From Muribaculaceae bacterium (GTDB lineage Bacteria > Bacteroidota > Bacteroidia > Bacteroidales > Muribaculaceae): 61,287 nt of DNA. The stretch lies in contig JAFSCJ010000013.1 of the NCBI GenBank assembly GCA_017436845.1, forward strand, positions 1-61,287, in the 5' to 3' direction. A model generated the notes under the pieces. That model was not told the DNA's origin. It did no database searches and saw only the letters and a list, made by a program, of their open reading frames with translations. The translations under genes and the position numbers were made by a program. Shown in pieces: positions 19,434-27,373 of this stretch (its first letter is position 1; the number at the start of each line of letters is the position of its first letter).

Positions 19434-20009
19434 TTAGCGTCTCATTTTATTAATCATATGAAGTACATCTTCAAGATTTCTTCTATTCTTTTTCTCAAGT
19501 TTATGTCCCCAAACAGATCCCAATATCATCATAACAATTGTTATCGATATCAACGGCAAATTCCAACTATAGCCACTCGCTATCATTATTGTCCATATTA
19601 CCATCATTAGCCAAGGAGCTATCAATATTTTTTTTGCCAATGCTCGCATCTGCTTATGCTTTACTACACACTCAGTTGCTGATGTTATAGTCATTGTTGG
19701 CAATTCATTTGTATTAAGAGTTCTGTAACACTTCCAATTTAAAACAAATTCAAATAATGCAACTATAGCCAACAATGTAATATAACCAACATGATAATCA
19801 TTTGATGCAAATATCGCCATCAGAATAGGGACTGTAATAAGTACTCTAAATCGAGCACGATACCATCGCTCAACCCCAATTATCTTTTTCTTCATTGATT
19901 CTTTGATGAGGTTCTCATTTATTATCTGCTGTTTTTCAAGTTTTTCGTTAAGAAGATTGAATTGAGTTTTCAATTCCTCTAATTCTGCAAAATCTATTGT
20001 TTTTTCCAT
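19434..20009 (-). CDS. Membrane protein encoded with an ECF sigma factor (possible anti-sigma)
   Basis: 191 residues. Residues about 5-45 are a Glu/Lys/Leu-rich probable coiled coil. Four hydrophobic segments follow (about 55-70, 75-92, 128-145, 150-167), and the C-terminal tail is basic. The gene starts 5 nt after the sigma factor stop codon, so the two are co-transcribed. Cytosolic N terminus plus membrane helices fits an anti-sigma role, but no zinc-binding anti-sigma motif is seen and the family was not recognised. Confidence 0.6.
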   Translation of the reverse strand: MEKTIDFAELEELKTQFNLLNEKLEKQQIINENLIKESMKKKIIGVERWYRARFRVLITVPILMAIFASNDYHVGYITLLAIVALFEFVLNWKCYRTLNTNELPTMTITSATECVVKHKQMRALAKKILIAPWLMMVIWTIMIASGYSWNLPLISITIVMMILGSVWGHKLEKKNRRNLEDVLHMINKMRR

Positions 20010-20014
20010 AATGG

Positions 20015-20506
20015 TTAAGCATTTTTTGAGTTAGTCATTGATTTGAGTTGTTCTTTTATGCGGAACAATCTTGTTGTTACTGCCGACAACGATATTCCCA
20101 CCACGTTGGCTATATCTTGATAGCTCATATTCTCCAGCCAAAGAAGAATAATCGCTCTATCAAAGACATCAAGGCGATTTATCCTGTCATACAGCATTTG
20201 TATCTGTTTACTTTGTTCGTCAGTATCGTTATATAGGTCTATATCTATTGACAGAGGGATAGTCGGCACGCGTGTTTTCTTCTTTCGTTCCATTGTGTTA
20301 CATGTGTTGAGAGCCACACGCCATATCCACGTTTTTACACTACTTTCCCCTCTAAAGCGCTCAAATCCTCGCCAGAGATTTATCAACACCTCCTGATATA
20401 AATCATCAACCTCAACGGTGTCCTTGGAAAAGAAATAGCAGACGGTATATATAGTCTTTTTATTCTCTTTTACGATTTTAGTGAATTCTAATTCAATATC
20501 ATTCAT
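20015..20506 (-). CDS. ECF-type RNA polymerase sigma factor
   Basis: 163 residues with the two ECF domains. Sigma-2 spans about 10-80, with VDDLYQEVLINLWRGFERF and the WIWRVALNT segment of region 2.4. Sigma-4 spans about 105-158, with the helix-turn-helix MSYQDIANVVGISLSAVTTRL. It directs core polymerase to a specific regulon. The partner membrane protein gene lies directly downstream. Being next to (though convergent with) the exported caspase operon makes envelope stress a plausible signal, but that is inference. A minus-strand promoter candidate is TATTTTTG (20596 to 20589) with TTTG at 20620-20617. Confidence 0.88.
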   Translation of the reverse strand: MNDIELEFTKIVKENKKTIYTVCYFFSKDTVEVDDLYQEVLINLWRGFERFRGESSVKTWIWRVALNTCNTMERKKKTRVPTIPLSIDIDLYNDTDEQSKQIQMLYDRINRLDVFDRAIILLWLENMSYQDIANVVGISLSAVTTRLFRIKEQLKSMTNSKNA

Positions 20507-20638
20507 CTTGTTTCTATCGATTTATTTCTGTTTTCTACTCCTTTAGACGCAACTTTCCCTTAATCCTTTCAACTTTTGCAATTTTTTTCAAAAATAATTG
20601 TATTAAAATTTTTCAGCAAAATAAAACACTATTAAAAC

Positions 20639-20646
20639 TACATTTG
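20639..20646 (+). promoter_or_regulatory. -7 element of the first rubredoxin gene
   Basis: TACATTTG matches TAnnTTTG, 33 bp before the ATG. The -33 box is poor. It lies back to back with the candidate minus-strand promoter of the sigma factor (20589-20620). Confidence 0.5.
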
Positions 20647-20678
20647 TTACTATAATATAACATCAAATATTCTTTACT

Positions 20679-20852
20679 ATGAAAAAGTATCGTTGTAGCG
20701 TGTGTGAATGGGTTTATGACCCTGAAATCGGGGATCCCGAAGGCGGAATTCCACCGGGAACAGATTTTGAAACACTTCCTGACCGCTTTAATTGGGTGTG
20801 TCCTGTGTGTGGCGAAGGTCGAGAGATGTTTGAGCCCATAGATGATGAATAG
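20679..20852 (+). CDS. Rubredoxin (first of two)
   Basis: 57 residues, short enough to be overlooked. Rubredoxins are one-electron carriers with a single Fe bound by four cysteines. The two CxxC knuckles are C6-x-x-C9 ([12 protein letters not shown]) and C41-x-x-C44 (WVCPVCGEG). The segment [17 protein letters not shown] is the usual linker. The second knuckle is preceded by DRFNW, two residues longer than in the neighbouring copy. It would be cytosolic and probably serves peroxide/oxygen reduction systems of an anaerobe. No partner oxidoreductase gene adjoins it. Confidence 0.93.
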   Translation: MKKYRCSVCEWVYDPEIGDPEGGIPPGTDFETLPDRFNWVCPVCGEGREMFEPIDDE

Positions 20853-20892
20853 TATCTATAATTTTTATCTATTAAGGGATAGAAAATTTCAG

Positions 20893-20923
20893 TTGGAGCA
20901 AATCTACATTTGATATACCTTTG
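20893..20923 (+). promoter_or_regulatory. Promoter of the second rubredoxin gene
   Basis: TTG (20893-20895), a 20-bp spacer and TACCTTTG (20916-20923). A second -7-like TACATTTG lies at 20905-20912. The second rubredoxin therefore seems to be transcribed on its own as well. Confidence 0.55.
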
Positions 20924-20968
20924 TGTCAAAGAAATGAATTTATTAACAACTAAAAACATATTTGAATT

Positions 20969-21133
20969 ATGAAAAAATATCGTTGCACAGTATGTGATTG
21001 GGTTTATGACCCCGAAGTTGGTGATCCCGATAGCGGTATAGCTCCCGGAACAATGTTTGAAGATATCCCTGATGATTGGACATGTCCATTGTGTGGAGTA
21101 GGCAAAAGCGACTTCGAGCTAATCGAGGAATAA
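20969..21133 (+). CDS. Rubredoxin (second of two)
   Basis: 54 residues with C6-x-x-C9 ([12 protein letters not shown]) and C39-x-x-C42 (WTCPLCGVG), the complete FeS4 site of a standard-length rubredoxin. It is about two-thirds identical to the copy 116 bp upstream, so the pair arose by tandem duplication, yet each copy has its own promoter-like element. Surface charge differs between the two (EDIPDDW here, ETLPDRFNW there), which may suit different redox partners. Confidence 0.95.
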   Translation: MKKYRCTVCDWVYDPEVGDPDSGIAPGTMFEDIPDDWTCPLCGVGKSDFELIEE

Positions 21134-21159
21134 AAATAAAAAAATCAATAGCTGTTTGG

Positions 21160-21192
21160 TCCGCCATATAACCTTATGTGGCGGATATTTTT
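21160..21192 (+). terminator. Terminator after the rubredoxins
   Basis: TCCGCCATATAA pairs with TTATGTGGCGGA across the CC loop with one mismatch, followed by TATTTTTAT. Confidence 0.75.
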
Positions 21193-21225
21193 ATGTCTAT
21201 TTACGATAAGATTAAAGAATATGAC

Positions 21226-21233
21226 TATCTTTG
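21226..21233 (+). promoter_or_regulatory. -7 element of the GHL10 gene
   Basis: TATCTTTG matches TAnnTTTG, 56 bp before the start codon. The -33 region has only a weak TTTA. Confidence 0.45.
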
Positions 21234-21289
21234 TGGAATTATTAACTATCAATCATTGAAAATACCATTAAAGCTACATACTTATAACT

Positions 21290-24200
21290 ATGCGCCGTCT
21301 AAGATTCATTCTTCCTCTAATCCTACTATTTTCATTTATTCCTAATTTTATAAGTGCCGAAAACATCAAACGCGAGTTTCGCTCAGTATGGATTGCAACA
21401 GTGGCTAATATCGACTGGCCAAAGAATAAAGGCACTTCCGCTTCTGCAGTCGCACAACAAAAATCTGATTTGCTTGACTACATTGAAGCAATGGAGGAGA
21501 TGAACTTGACAACAATCTGCTTCCAAGTGCGCAGTATGTGCGATGCTATGTATAAATCAAGCTATGAGCCTTGGTCTTCTTATTTGACCGGTACTCGTGG
21601 CACTGATCCAGGATGGGACCCATTGGCTTTCATGGTAGAAGAATGTCATAAACGTGGCATTGAGGTATATGCATGGGTAAACCCTTACCGTTGGGCGAGC
21701 AGTGGCTCGGAAAGCACATGGAACACTGCCTTTGACACAGAAGTAAAAAATGCCGGCTGGCTCATCACAAATGGCAAATTCACCGTTCTAAATCCCGGTC
21801 TTGAAGAAACTCGCGCCCATATAGTAAAGGTGTGTCGTGAGATTATCTCCAATTATAGTGTCGAAGGATTGATTTTTGATGACTATTTCTACCCCTCTGG
21901 TGGTACATCGGAGGGATCAGACGCTCCCGACTATCAATTGTGGAAAGATAGTGGCACAAGTTTGTCAATCGGCGATTGGCGTCGTGAAAACGTTGACAAG
22001 ATGGTGAGCGATGTATATAACATGGTACAAGAGGTGCGCCCGGAGCTCCGTTTTGGCATTGCGCCTCCCGGAACAGCCGGTGCATCAGCAAGTAAATACG
22101 GATTATCTATTTGGCCGGGTGGATATGATACACAATACACATCTTTATATTCTGATCCATTGTCATGGATGAACAAACATATTGTTGATTTTATCTCACC
22201 ACAGATTTATTGGCATAATGACCACTCGATGGCTCCATTTGGGAAAATCTCAAATTGGTGGTATGGGCTTGCCGCTCATTTTAAAAATTGCCATTGCAAC
22301 ATCAGCGTTAACATCTATGACCTTGCGCAAGCTATGGGCTACCAAGAAGACCTCGGCAACACCCAAGAGCACTGGGATGAGCATGTTGAAAACGTTTTAC
22401 AATCACGCACCTATGCCGCCAATAATGGAGTTAAGGCATTTGGCTCTAACTTCTATAGTATTCAATATTTTACAGGCACATATACATCTCACGGAAATTA
22501 TGTAGCAGAAAAATGTTTCCCCACAAAATCACTTGTCCCTGTTGTAGATTGGAAGATACCCACTACATATAGCGCAGTAAACAATCTGACTAACAACAAT
22601 GGTACTCTATCATGGACATCTGTCAAAGATGGCTTAAAAACAATTCGATATACTGTATATGCTGTTCCTCGCACTATTACTAAAGAGTTGGCAACAACCG
22701 ATGATGGTTTATCAGGTGAATATCTTCAAGGTGTAACCTACAATGCATCATATTCATTACCGACCGAGAGACAATCAGGATATTGGTATGCGGTATGCGT
22801 CTATGATGGATATGGCAACGAGCATCCCGCAGCTATAATAAACTATCCCGAAGGAAATTATGCTCCTAAGGCGGAGCTAATTTCGCCAAATGACAAAGCC
22901 GAAGTTGTAGATGATATTACTTTCACATGGAAATCTACTGATAGCAAAGTAACCGATTTTACTTTGCAAATCTCTACAAGCAACACATTTGATAAAATCA
23001 AATACTCAACAGATGTTGTGGCTTCAAACACAGAAACGACATCAGCAATCGTTTCGGCAACACGCATAGGTATGGGCACTTTCTATTGGAGAGTAGTTTC
23101 AAAAGGTGGCGATTATTTTGACACACCGTCGGACTATCGCACATTCTCGATTGCAAGTCTTGGTATTGGCGAAACAGAAGAGGGTTACTCGATCCTAAAC
23201 GATGATGCATCATATAGCGATGTGAATAACATACACATTGAAAACTTGTGGATGCGCTCAGTCAGAGATGGGTTTGAAAATATTACATTCCCCGATGATA
23301 ATGGCATAGGATCTTGGAATCGCAGCATGGTTGCAGTAGGTGATTATGTATATCTCTCAGGGCGCACAGCCAATAGCTCTTCAGCTACTGCCTATATAGA
23401 CAAATACAATGGCTCAACCGGAGAGTATCTAGGGAGCATCTCATTGGGGGCCAATGCTTCAGTTGCATTCTATCCATGCAACAACATCATGAAGGACTCA
23501 AACGGAAATGTGTGTATCTCAAACCTAATCGTCTTTAACCAAGGACCATTGGTTATACACCACGTTGATTTAGAAACAGGAGAGGCTACACAAGTAGCGA
23601 GCATAAAATCTACTAACGTTCCTGATGGGCGAATAGACCATGCCTCTATCATTGGCGATGTTACAACAGGTAATTTCACAGTGTTTGGAGTAGCAACAAA
23701 CACCGCAAAGGTTCTTCGTTGGAAATTTGCAAATGGAAGCTATACCGAAGCAGTAGCGACCATCAGTTCATTCTACCCCACATCAGCAACGTCATTCGGA
23801 CTTGCCCCACGCATAATCCCAGTGAACGAAGATGATATATTTATTGACTGTTCTAATACAGGACTCACTCGTTATACATTCTCCACAGGAGTGCGCAGTG
23901 GCTCATTCTTAGCTAATACTGCTGTTGCTCCCGAAAACTATGGCAATAGTGGAGGCACAATATTCTCTCTCGGTAGCAGAAAAATTGTCGTTTTTGCCAA
24001 TGGAGATGAAAACACCTCTCCGGCAAATACGTTTAAGGTTGTATCCACAACCAACGACCTCACGTTCTCCGACATGCAACAAATGTGGGTACTACCTAAC
24101 AATGGATTAGGTGCAGTCTACAGCGGTACATATCAAGCGACTGCTGATTATGTTGACCTTGGCAATGGAAAAGTAAGATTATACCTATATATACCAGGTA

Positions 24201-24388
24201 ATGGCATCAGTGCCTATGAACTTACAGATACTAATATTTCAGGAGTTGCAAACATTGAAATAAATGATATCCCAACTAAAGAAGAGTATTATAATCTTCA
24301 TGGAGTAAAAATTTCAAAAGATAATTTGACTCCCGGTATATACATTAAGAAACAAGGTAATAACGTTACAAAAATCATTATTAAATAA
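21290..24388 (+). CDS. Secreted GHL10-family glycosidase-like protein with C-terminal sorting tail
   Basis: 1032 residues. A signal peptide ends near FISAE. Residues about 25-370 match glycosyl hydrolase-like family GHL10 (YngK/DUF187): REFRSVWIATVANIDWP at the start, then TTICFQVR, EVYAWVNPYRW and GLIFDDYFYP. The barrel's conserved acidic residues lie in the DDYF segment. Fibronectin-III-like sandwiches follow (about 400-620), then a long beta-rich propeller-like region (about 630-960). The end carries YYNLHGVKI and GIYIKK, the type IX-like sorting pattern. It is probably surface-exposed and acts on a cell-wall or host glycan; the exact substrate is unknown. Confidence 0.85.
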   Translation: MRRLRFILPLILLFSFIPNFISAENIKREFRSVWIATVANIDWPKNKGTSASAVAQQKSDLLDYIEAMEEMNLTTICFQVRSMCDAMYKSSYEPWSSYLTGTRGTDPGWDPLAFMVEECHKRGIEVYAWVNPYRWASSGSESTWNTAFDTEVKNAGWLITNGKFTVLNPGLEETRAHIVKVCREIISNYSVEGLIFDDYFYPSGGTSEGSDAPDYQLWKDSGTSLSIGDWRRENVDKMVSDVYNMVQEVRPELRFGIAPPGTAGASASKYGLSIWPGGYDTQYTSLYSDPLSWMNKHIVDFISPQIYWHNDHSMAPFGKISNWWYGLAAHFKNCHCNISVNIYDLAQAMGYQEDLGNTQEHWDEHVENVLQSRTYAANNGVKAFGSNFYSIQYFTGTYTSHGNYVAEKCFPTKSLVPVVDWKIPTTYSAVNNLTNNNGTLSWTSVKDGLKTIRYTVYAVPRTITKELATTDDGLSGEYLQGVTYNASYSLPTERQSGYWYAVCVYDGYGNEHPAAIINYPEGNYAPKAELISPNDKAEVVDDITFTWKSTDSKVTDFTLQISTSNTFDKIKYSTDVVASNTETTSAIVSATRIGMGTFYWRVVSKGGDYFDTPSDYRTFSIASLGIGETEEGYSILNDDASYSDVNNIHIENLWMRSVRDGFENITFPDDNGIGSWNRSMVAVGDYVYLSGRTANSSSATAYIDKYNGSTGEYLGSISLGANASVAFYPCNNIMKDSNGNVCISNLIVFNQGPLVIHHVDLETGEATQVASIKSTNVPDGRIDHASIIGDVTTGNFTVFGVATNTAKVLRWKFANGSYTEAVATISSFYPTSATSFGLAPRIIPVNEDDIFIDCSNTGLTRYTFSTGVRSGSFLANTAVAPENYGNSGGTIFSLGSRKIVVFANGDENTSPANTFKVVSTTNDLTFSDMQQMWVLPNNGLGAVYSGTYQATADYVDLGNGKVRLYLYIPGNGISAYELTDTNISGVANIEINDIPTKEEYYNLHGVKISKDNLTPGIYIKKQGNNVTKIIIK

Positions 24389-24397
24389 TATTGACTC

Positions 24398-25561
24398 ATG
24401 AAAAAGCTAAAAATAGGATTATTGGCACGCATCATTATTGCTATCATTCTCGGTATCGGAGCTGGATATTTGTTTCCCGACTGGTTGGCTCGCACATTTA
24501 TAACTTTTAATTCTATTTTCAGTGAATTTCTTGGATTTATAATACCACTGATTATCATTGGCTTTGTCGCTCCCGCCATTGCCGATATAGGTAAACGTGC
24601 GAGCAAAATGCTCATTGCTACAGCAGCACTCGCCTATATTGCAACACTTGCATCAGGATTATTATCCTATTTTACAGGTGCAACGTTATTCCCATCATTA
24701 ATTGAATGTGGCTCTCTTTCATCAGGGATAAGTGATACCCACAATCTTGCGCCCTACTTTACAGTTACAATTCCTTCATTGATGAATGTCATGACGGCTC
24801 TTGTGCTGGCATTCACTCTCGGACTTGGTGGTGCACAACTATCAACACAATATCTGCGCAACGTTCTAATCGATTTCAGGGATATTATCAACCTTGTTAT
24901 TGCCAAAGTCATTATACCACTGTTGCCACTTTATATCTTCGGAATATTTATGAACATGACTATCAGCGGACAAGTGGGCGGAATATTAATTACTTTCATT
25001 TCAATCATATCCATAATATTTGGTTTACACATCTTTGTCCTTGTGTTTCAATATTGTATTGCAGCAATATTTGCCAAGAAAAATCCATTCAAAATGCTTG
25101 GCCTGATGATGCCTGCCTATTTTACTGCCCTCGGCACACAATCATCGGCAGCCACTATCCCCGTAACATTACGCCAAACAGTTAAGATGGGAGTAAAAAG
25201 CAACGTTGCAGGGTTTGTCATTCCACTATGTGCGACAATTCACATGAGTGGCAGCACATTGAAAATCGTTGCATGCGCATTAGCATTAATGATAGCAGGA
25301 GGAATACAGTATGACTTTATGATGTTTGCCGGCTTTATATGCATGCTTGGCATCACTATGATTGCCGCTCCCGGAGTTCCCGGTGGGGCAATAATGGCAT
25401 CACTCGGATTATTATCGTCAATGCTTGGTTTTAGCGAAGCCGACAATGCACTGATGATAGCACTTTATATCGCAATGGACAGTTTTGGTACAGCATGCAA
25501 TGTTACCGGTGATGGGGCAATAGCTCAAATCATAAACCGCTTTTTCTCCCAAAAAGATTAA
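24398..25561 (+). CDS. Dicarboxylate/amino acid:cation symporter (DAACS family)
   Basis: 387 residues with the eight membrane helices and two re-entrant hairpins of the GltPh/DctA fold. Family signatures are the Ser-rich hairpin LGTQSSAATIPVTL (about 247-260), the IHMSGSTLK segment (about 285) and DSFGTACNVTGDGA (about 363-376), which binds substrate and Na+ or H+. It imports glutamate, aspartate or C4-dicarboxylates; specificity is not decided by what I can read. It starts 9 nt after the glycosidase gene, so the two are probably co-transcribed, though a functional link is not obvious. Confidence 0.88.
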   Translation: MKKLKIGLLARIIIAIILGIGAGYLFPDWLARTFITFNSIFSEFLGFIIPLIIIGFVAPAIADIGKRASKMLIATAALAYIATLASGLLSYFTGATLFPSLIECGSLSSGISDTHNLAPYFTVTIPSLMNVMTALVLAFTLGLGGAQLSTQYLRNVLIDFRDIINLVIAKVIIPLLPLYIFGIFMNMTISGQVGGILITFISIISIIFGLHIFVLVFQYCIAAIFAKKNPFKMLGLMMPAYFTALGTQSSAATIPVTLRQTVKMGVKSNVAGFVIPLCATIHMSGSTLKIVACALALMIAGGIQYDFMMFAGFICMLGITMIAAPGVPGGAIMASLGLLSSMLGFSEADNALMIALYIAMDSFGTACNVTGDGAIAQIINRFFSQKD

Positions 25562-25617
25562 TTATTTCACTATCTTAATGTAACGTTTCGACATAGTCGG
25601 TCGTCTTATAAGTGAAT

Positions 25618-26118
25618 ATGGACCGAAAAGAGTTTGAAACACTTGCAACACGATTGCGTCCACGCTTAATAGAGATGGCGTGCCGTTGTCTTGGCAATCA
25701 TGATGATGCCGACGATGTCGCTCAAGACACTCTATTAAAATTGTGGAGCATGAAGAGTCGCCTTGATGAATATAAATCCATTGATGCGTTGGCAATTGTT
25801 ATCGGTAGACATTTATGCCTTGATCGTTTGAAACGTGCCAAAACCCAACCGCTTGATGAGGACTCAATTGATGAGATTGTTTCATCTCCTGAAGATGTGA
25901 TTATTAGAGCTGAAAACGACGAAAATCTCAACAACCTAATCAACACTTTGCCGGATGGACAACAAATCATTCTTAGGTTAAAGCACATCGAAATGATGGA
26001 GACCTCAGAAATTGCTCAAATGATAGGTTCTACCGAAGTGGCTGTGCGTGTTCAACTCTCTCGTGCCCGTAATCGCATTAAAGAATTATTTTTAAGAAAC
26101 GCCTATGAACGACATTAA
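25618..26118 (+). CDS. ECF-type RNA polymerase sigma factor
   Basis: ATG 25618 (MDRKEFETL) is preferred to GTG 25612. About 166 residues with sigma-2 (ADDVAQDTLLKLWSMKSRL) and sigma-4 (METSEIAQMIGSTEVAVRVQLSRARNRIKELF). Its stop overlaps the next gene's start by 14 nt, so translation is coupled with the membrane protein downstream, the usual layout of a sigma/anti-sigma pair. Confidence 0.87.
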   Translation: MDRKEFETLATRLRPRLIEMACRCLGNHDDADDVAQDTLLKLWSMKSRLDEYKSIDALAIVIGRHLCLDRLKRAKTQPLDEDSIDEIVSSPEDVIIRAENDENLNNLINTLPDGQQIILRLKHIEMMETSEIAQMIGSTEVAVRVQLSRARNRIKELFLRNAYERH

Positions 26119-26632
26119 TGATAACAACATTATGCAATGGATAGATCGTTTCCTTGACGGCACAACAACATGTGCCGAGGAACAGAAGCTCTATGAATAT
26201 TTTTCAAAAAAAAACATTGCACCCGAAGCAGAACAATATAGAGAAATGATGGCTTGGTATGCTTCAGGGATGACAACACCTATTATTGAGCATAAGGTAA
26301 AACGTTCTTTTTCCTTAACGCATTGGATATATACCATATCTATTGCCGCATCTATCGCTCTATTATGCACATTAGGCATCAAGTTGTATAATTATCAATC
26401 AAAGGTGCATGATGAGTTTAATATATATGAGGGAAGTTATATAATACGCAATGGCGAGAAAATTACAGATCTTGACCTAATCATGCCGGAGTTGATAGAA
26501 GCAGAACAATTTATTGATGAGTATAAATATTCATCCACCTCAATTGAAGAAATGATATCAGATGCTATCATTTATGATACTGATGATGAAGATACCCAAG
26601 AATTAATTCACAAAGTGATTTTTGAAAATTGA
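26105..26632 (+). CDS. Probable anti-sigma factor (single-pass membrane protein)
   Basis: 175 residues. The N-terminal cytosolic part (about 1-75) contains QWIDRFLDGTTTCAEEQKLYEYF, a pattern seen at the start of Bacteroidales anti-sigma-like proteins. One hydrophobic helix spans about 77-97 (WIYTISIAASIALLCTLGI). The C-terminal acidic region would lie in the periplasm. The 14-nt overlap with the upstream sigma gene supports the assignment. There is no HxxxCxxC zinc motif. Confidence 0.7.
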   Translation: MNDINDNNIMQWIDRFLDGTTTCAEEQKLYEYFSKKNIAPEAEQYREMMAWYASGMTTPIIEHKVKRSFSLTHWIYTISIAASIALLCTLGIKLYNYQSKVHDEFNIYEGSYIIRNGEKITDLDLIMPELIEAEQFIDEYKYSSTSIEEMISDAIIYDTDDEDTQELIHKVIFEN

Positions 26633-26654
26633 ATAACCTCAAGACCAAACATAT

Positions 26655-27287
26655 ATGAAAACTTTAACATCCATTATTTATTTTATGCTTATCAGTAGCA
26701 TGACATTTGTAGCTTCAGCACAAAGCAATATTGATAAAGCAATTGCAGAAATTGGAAACAATCCAAAAGCCGATATTACATGCTCTGAAAAGCGAAATCC
26801 TAAAACAAAAAAAGCCTATAAGATTTCTAAAGTAATACGTTTTACCGGAGAAGAAGAATTTCAAAAAGTAAAGAAAGCCTTTATTAAAGATTCACAAAAT
26901 GCCATTGAATACACTCGTCAAGATGGGAAAATGTATCATCTCATCTTCAAAGAAAACAATTGTTCTATGGAATATCTTTTAAAAAGAGATATCGATGATT
27001 GCGAATGGAAAGGTAAATGGCTTATTACCGTAGAAATAAAAAACACTGATAATTATCCACAAAAAAGAAAAACCGGAAAAACCGGAAAAACCGGAAAAAC
27101 TAGAAAACAAAAAAAACGAAATAAAAACATATCAACTTATAGATTTCTCAATAATGGGGACTTAGAATATTGGAATCTCTCCGACACTCTTTTTTTGGAT
27201 TTAAGTAAATTGAAAGAGCTTAATAATCTGGATTTTGACAGTCTGTATCAATTAAACGGACTAAATATTTACTATCAGAATAATTAA
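26655..27287 (+). CDS. Exported protein of unknown function in a sigma/anti-sigma unit
   Basis: 210 residues with a signal peptide ending in VASAQ. A conserved-looking domain (about 22-130) with RFTGEEEFQKVKKAF and TVEIKN resembles the small secreted proteins often encoded after Bacteroidales ECF sigma pairs (possibly DUF6108-like; not certain). A very basic insert GKTGKTGKTRKQKKRNK lies at about 140-156 and is encoded by 9-bp repeats. The gene begins 22 nt after the anti-sigma gene, suggesting a common transcript and perhaps a regulatory or target role. Confidence 0.65.
   Translation: MKTLTSIIYFMLISSMTFVASAQSNIDKAIAEIGNNPKADITCSEKRNPKTKKAYKISKVIRFTGEEEFQKVKKAFIKDSQNAIEYTRQDGKMYHLIFKENNCSMEYLLKRDIDDCEWKGKWLITVEIKNTDNYPQKRKTGKTGKTGKTRKQKKRNKNISTYRFLNNGDLEYWNLSDTLFLDLSKLKELNNLDFDSLYQLNGLNIYYQNN
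27070..27105 (+). repeat. Four tandem 9-bp units inside a coding region
   Basis: Three exact copies of AAACCGGAA followed by AAACTAGAA. Unit length is a multiple of three, so copy-number change would add or remove three residues (Lys, Thr, Gly in some order) without a frameshift. Confidence 0.9.
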
Positions 27288-27307
27288 TTTTGAGATAGAA
27301 ACAGCAA

Positions 27308-27346
27308 GAGGTTGTGCCAATATAATTGTAGAACAACCTCATTTTT
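27308..27346 (+). terminator. Terminator of the sigma/anti-sigma unit
   Basis: GAGGTTGT (27308-27315) and ACAACCTC (27333-27340), then ATTTTTCT. Confidence 0.75.
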
Positions 27347-27373
27347 CTATTATTCTATTAATGGACTAATTTA

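Noticed and set aside
20679..21133. Tandem rubredoxins as an assembly duplication
   Set aside because: The copies differ at many codons and have different flanks, so they are true paralogues.
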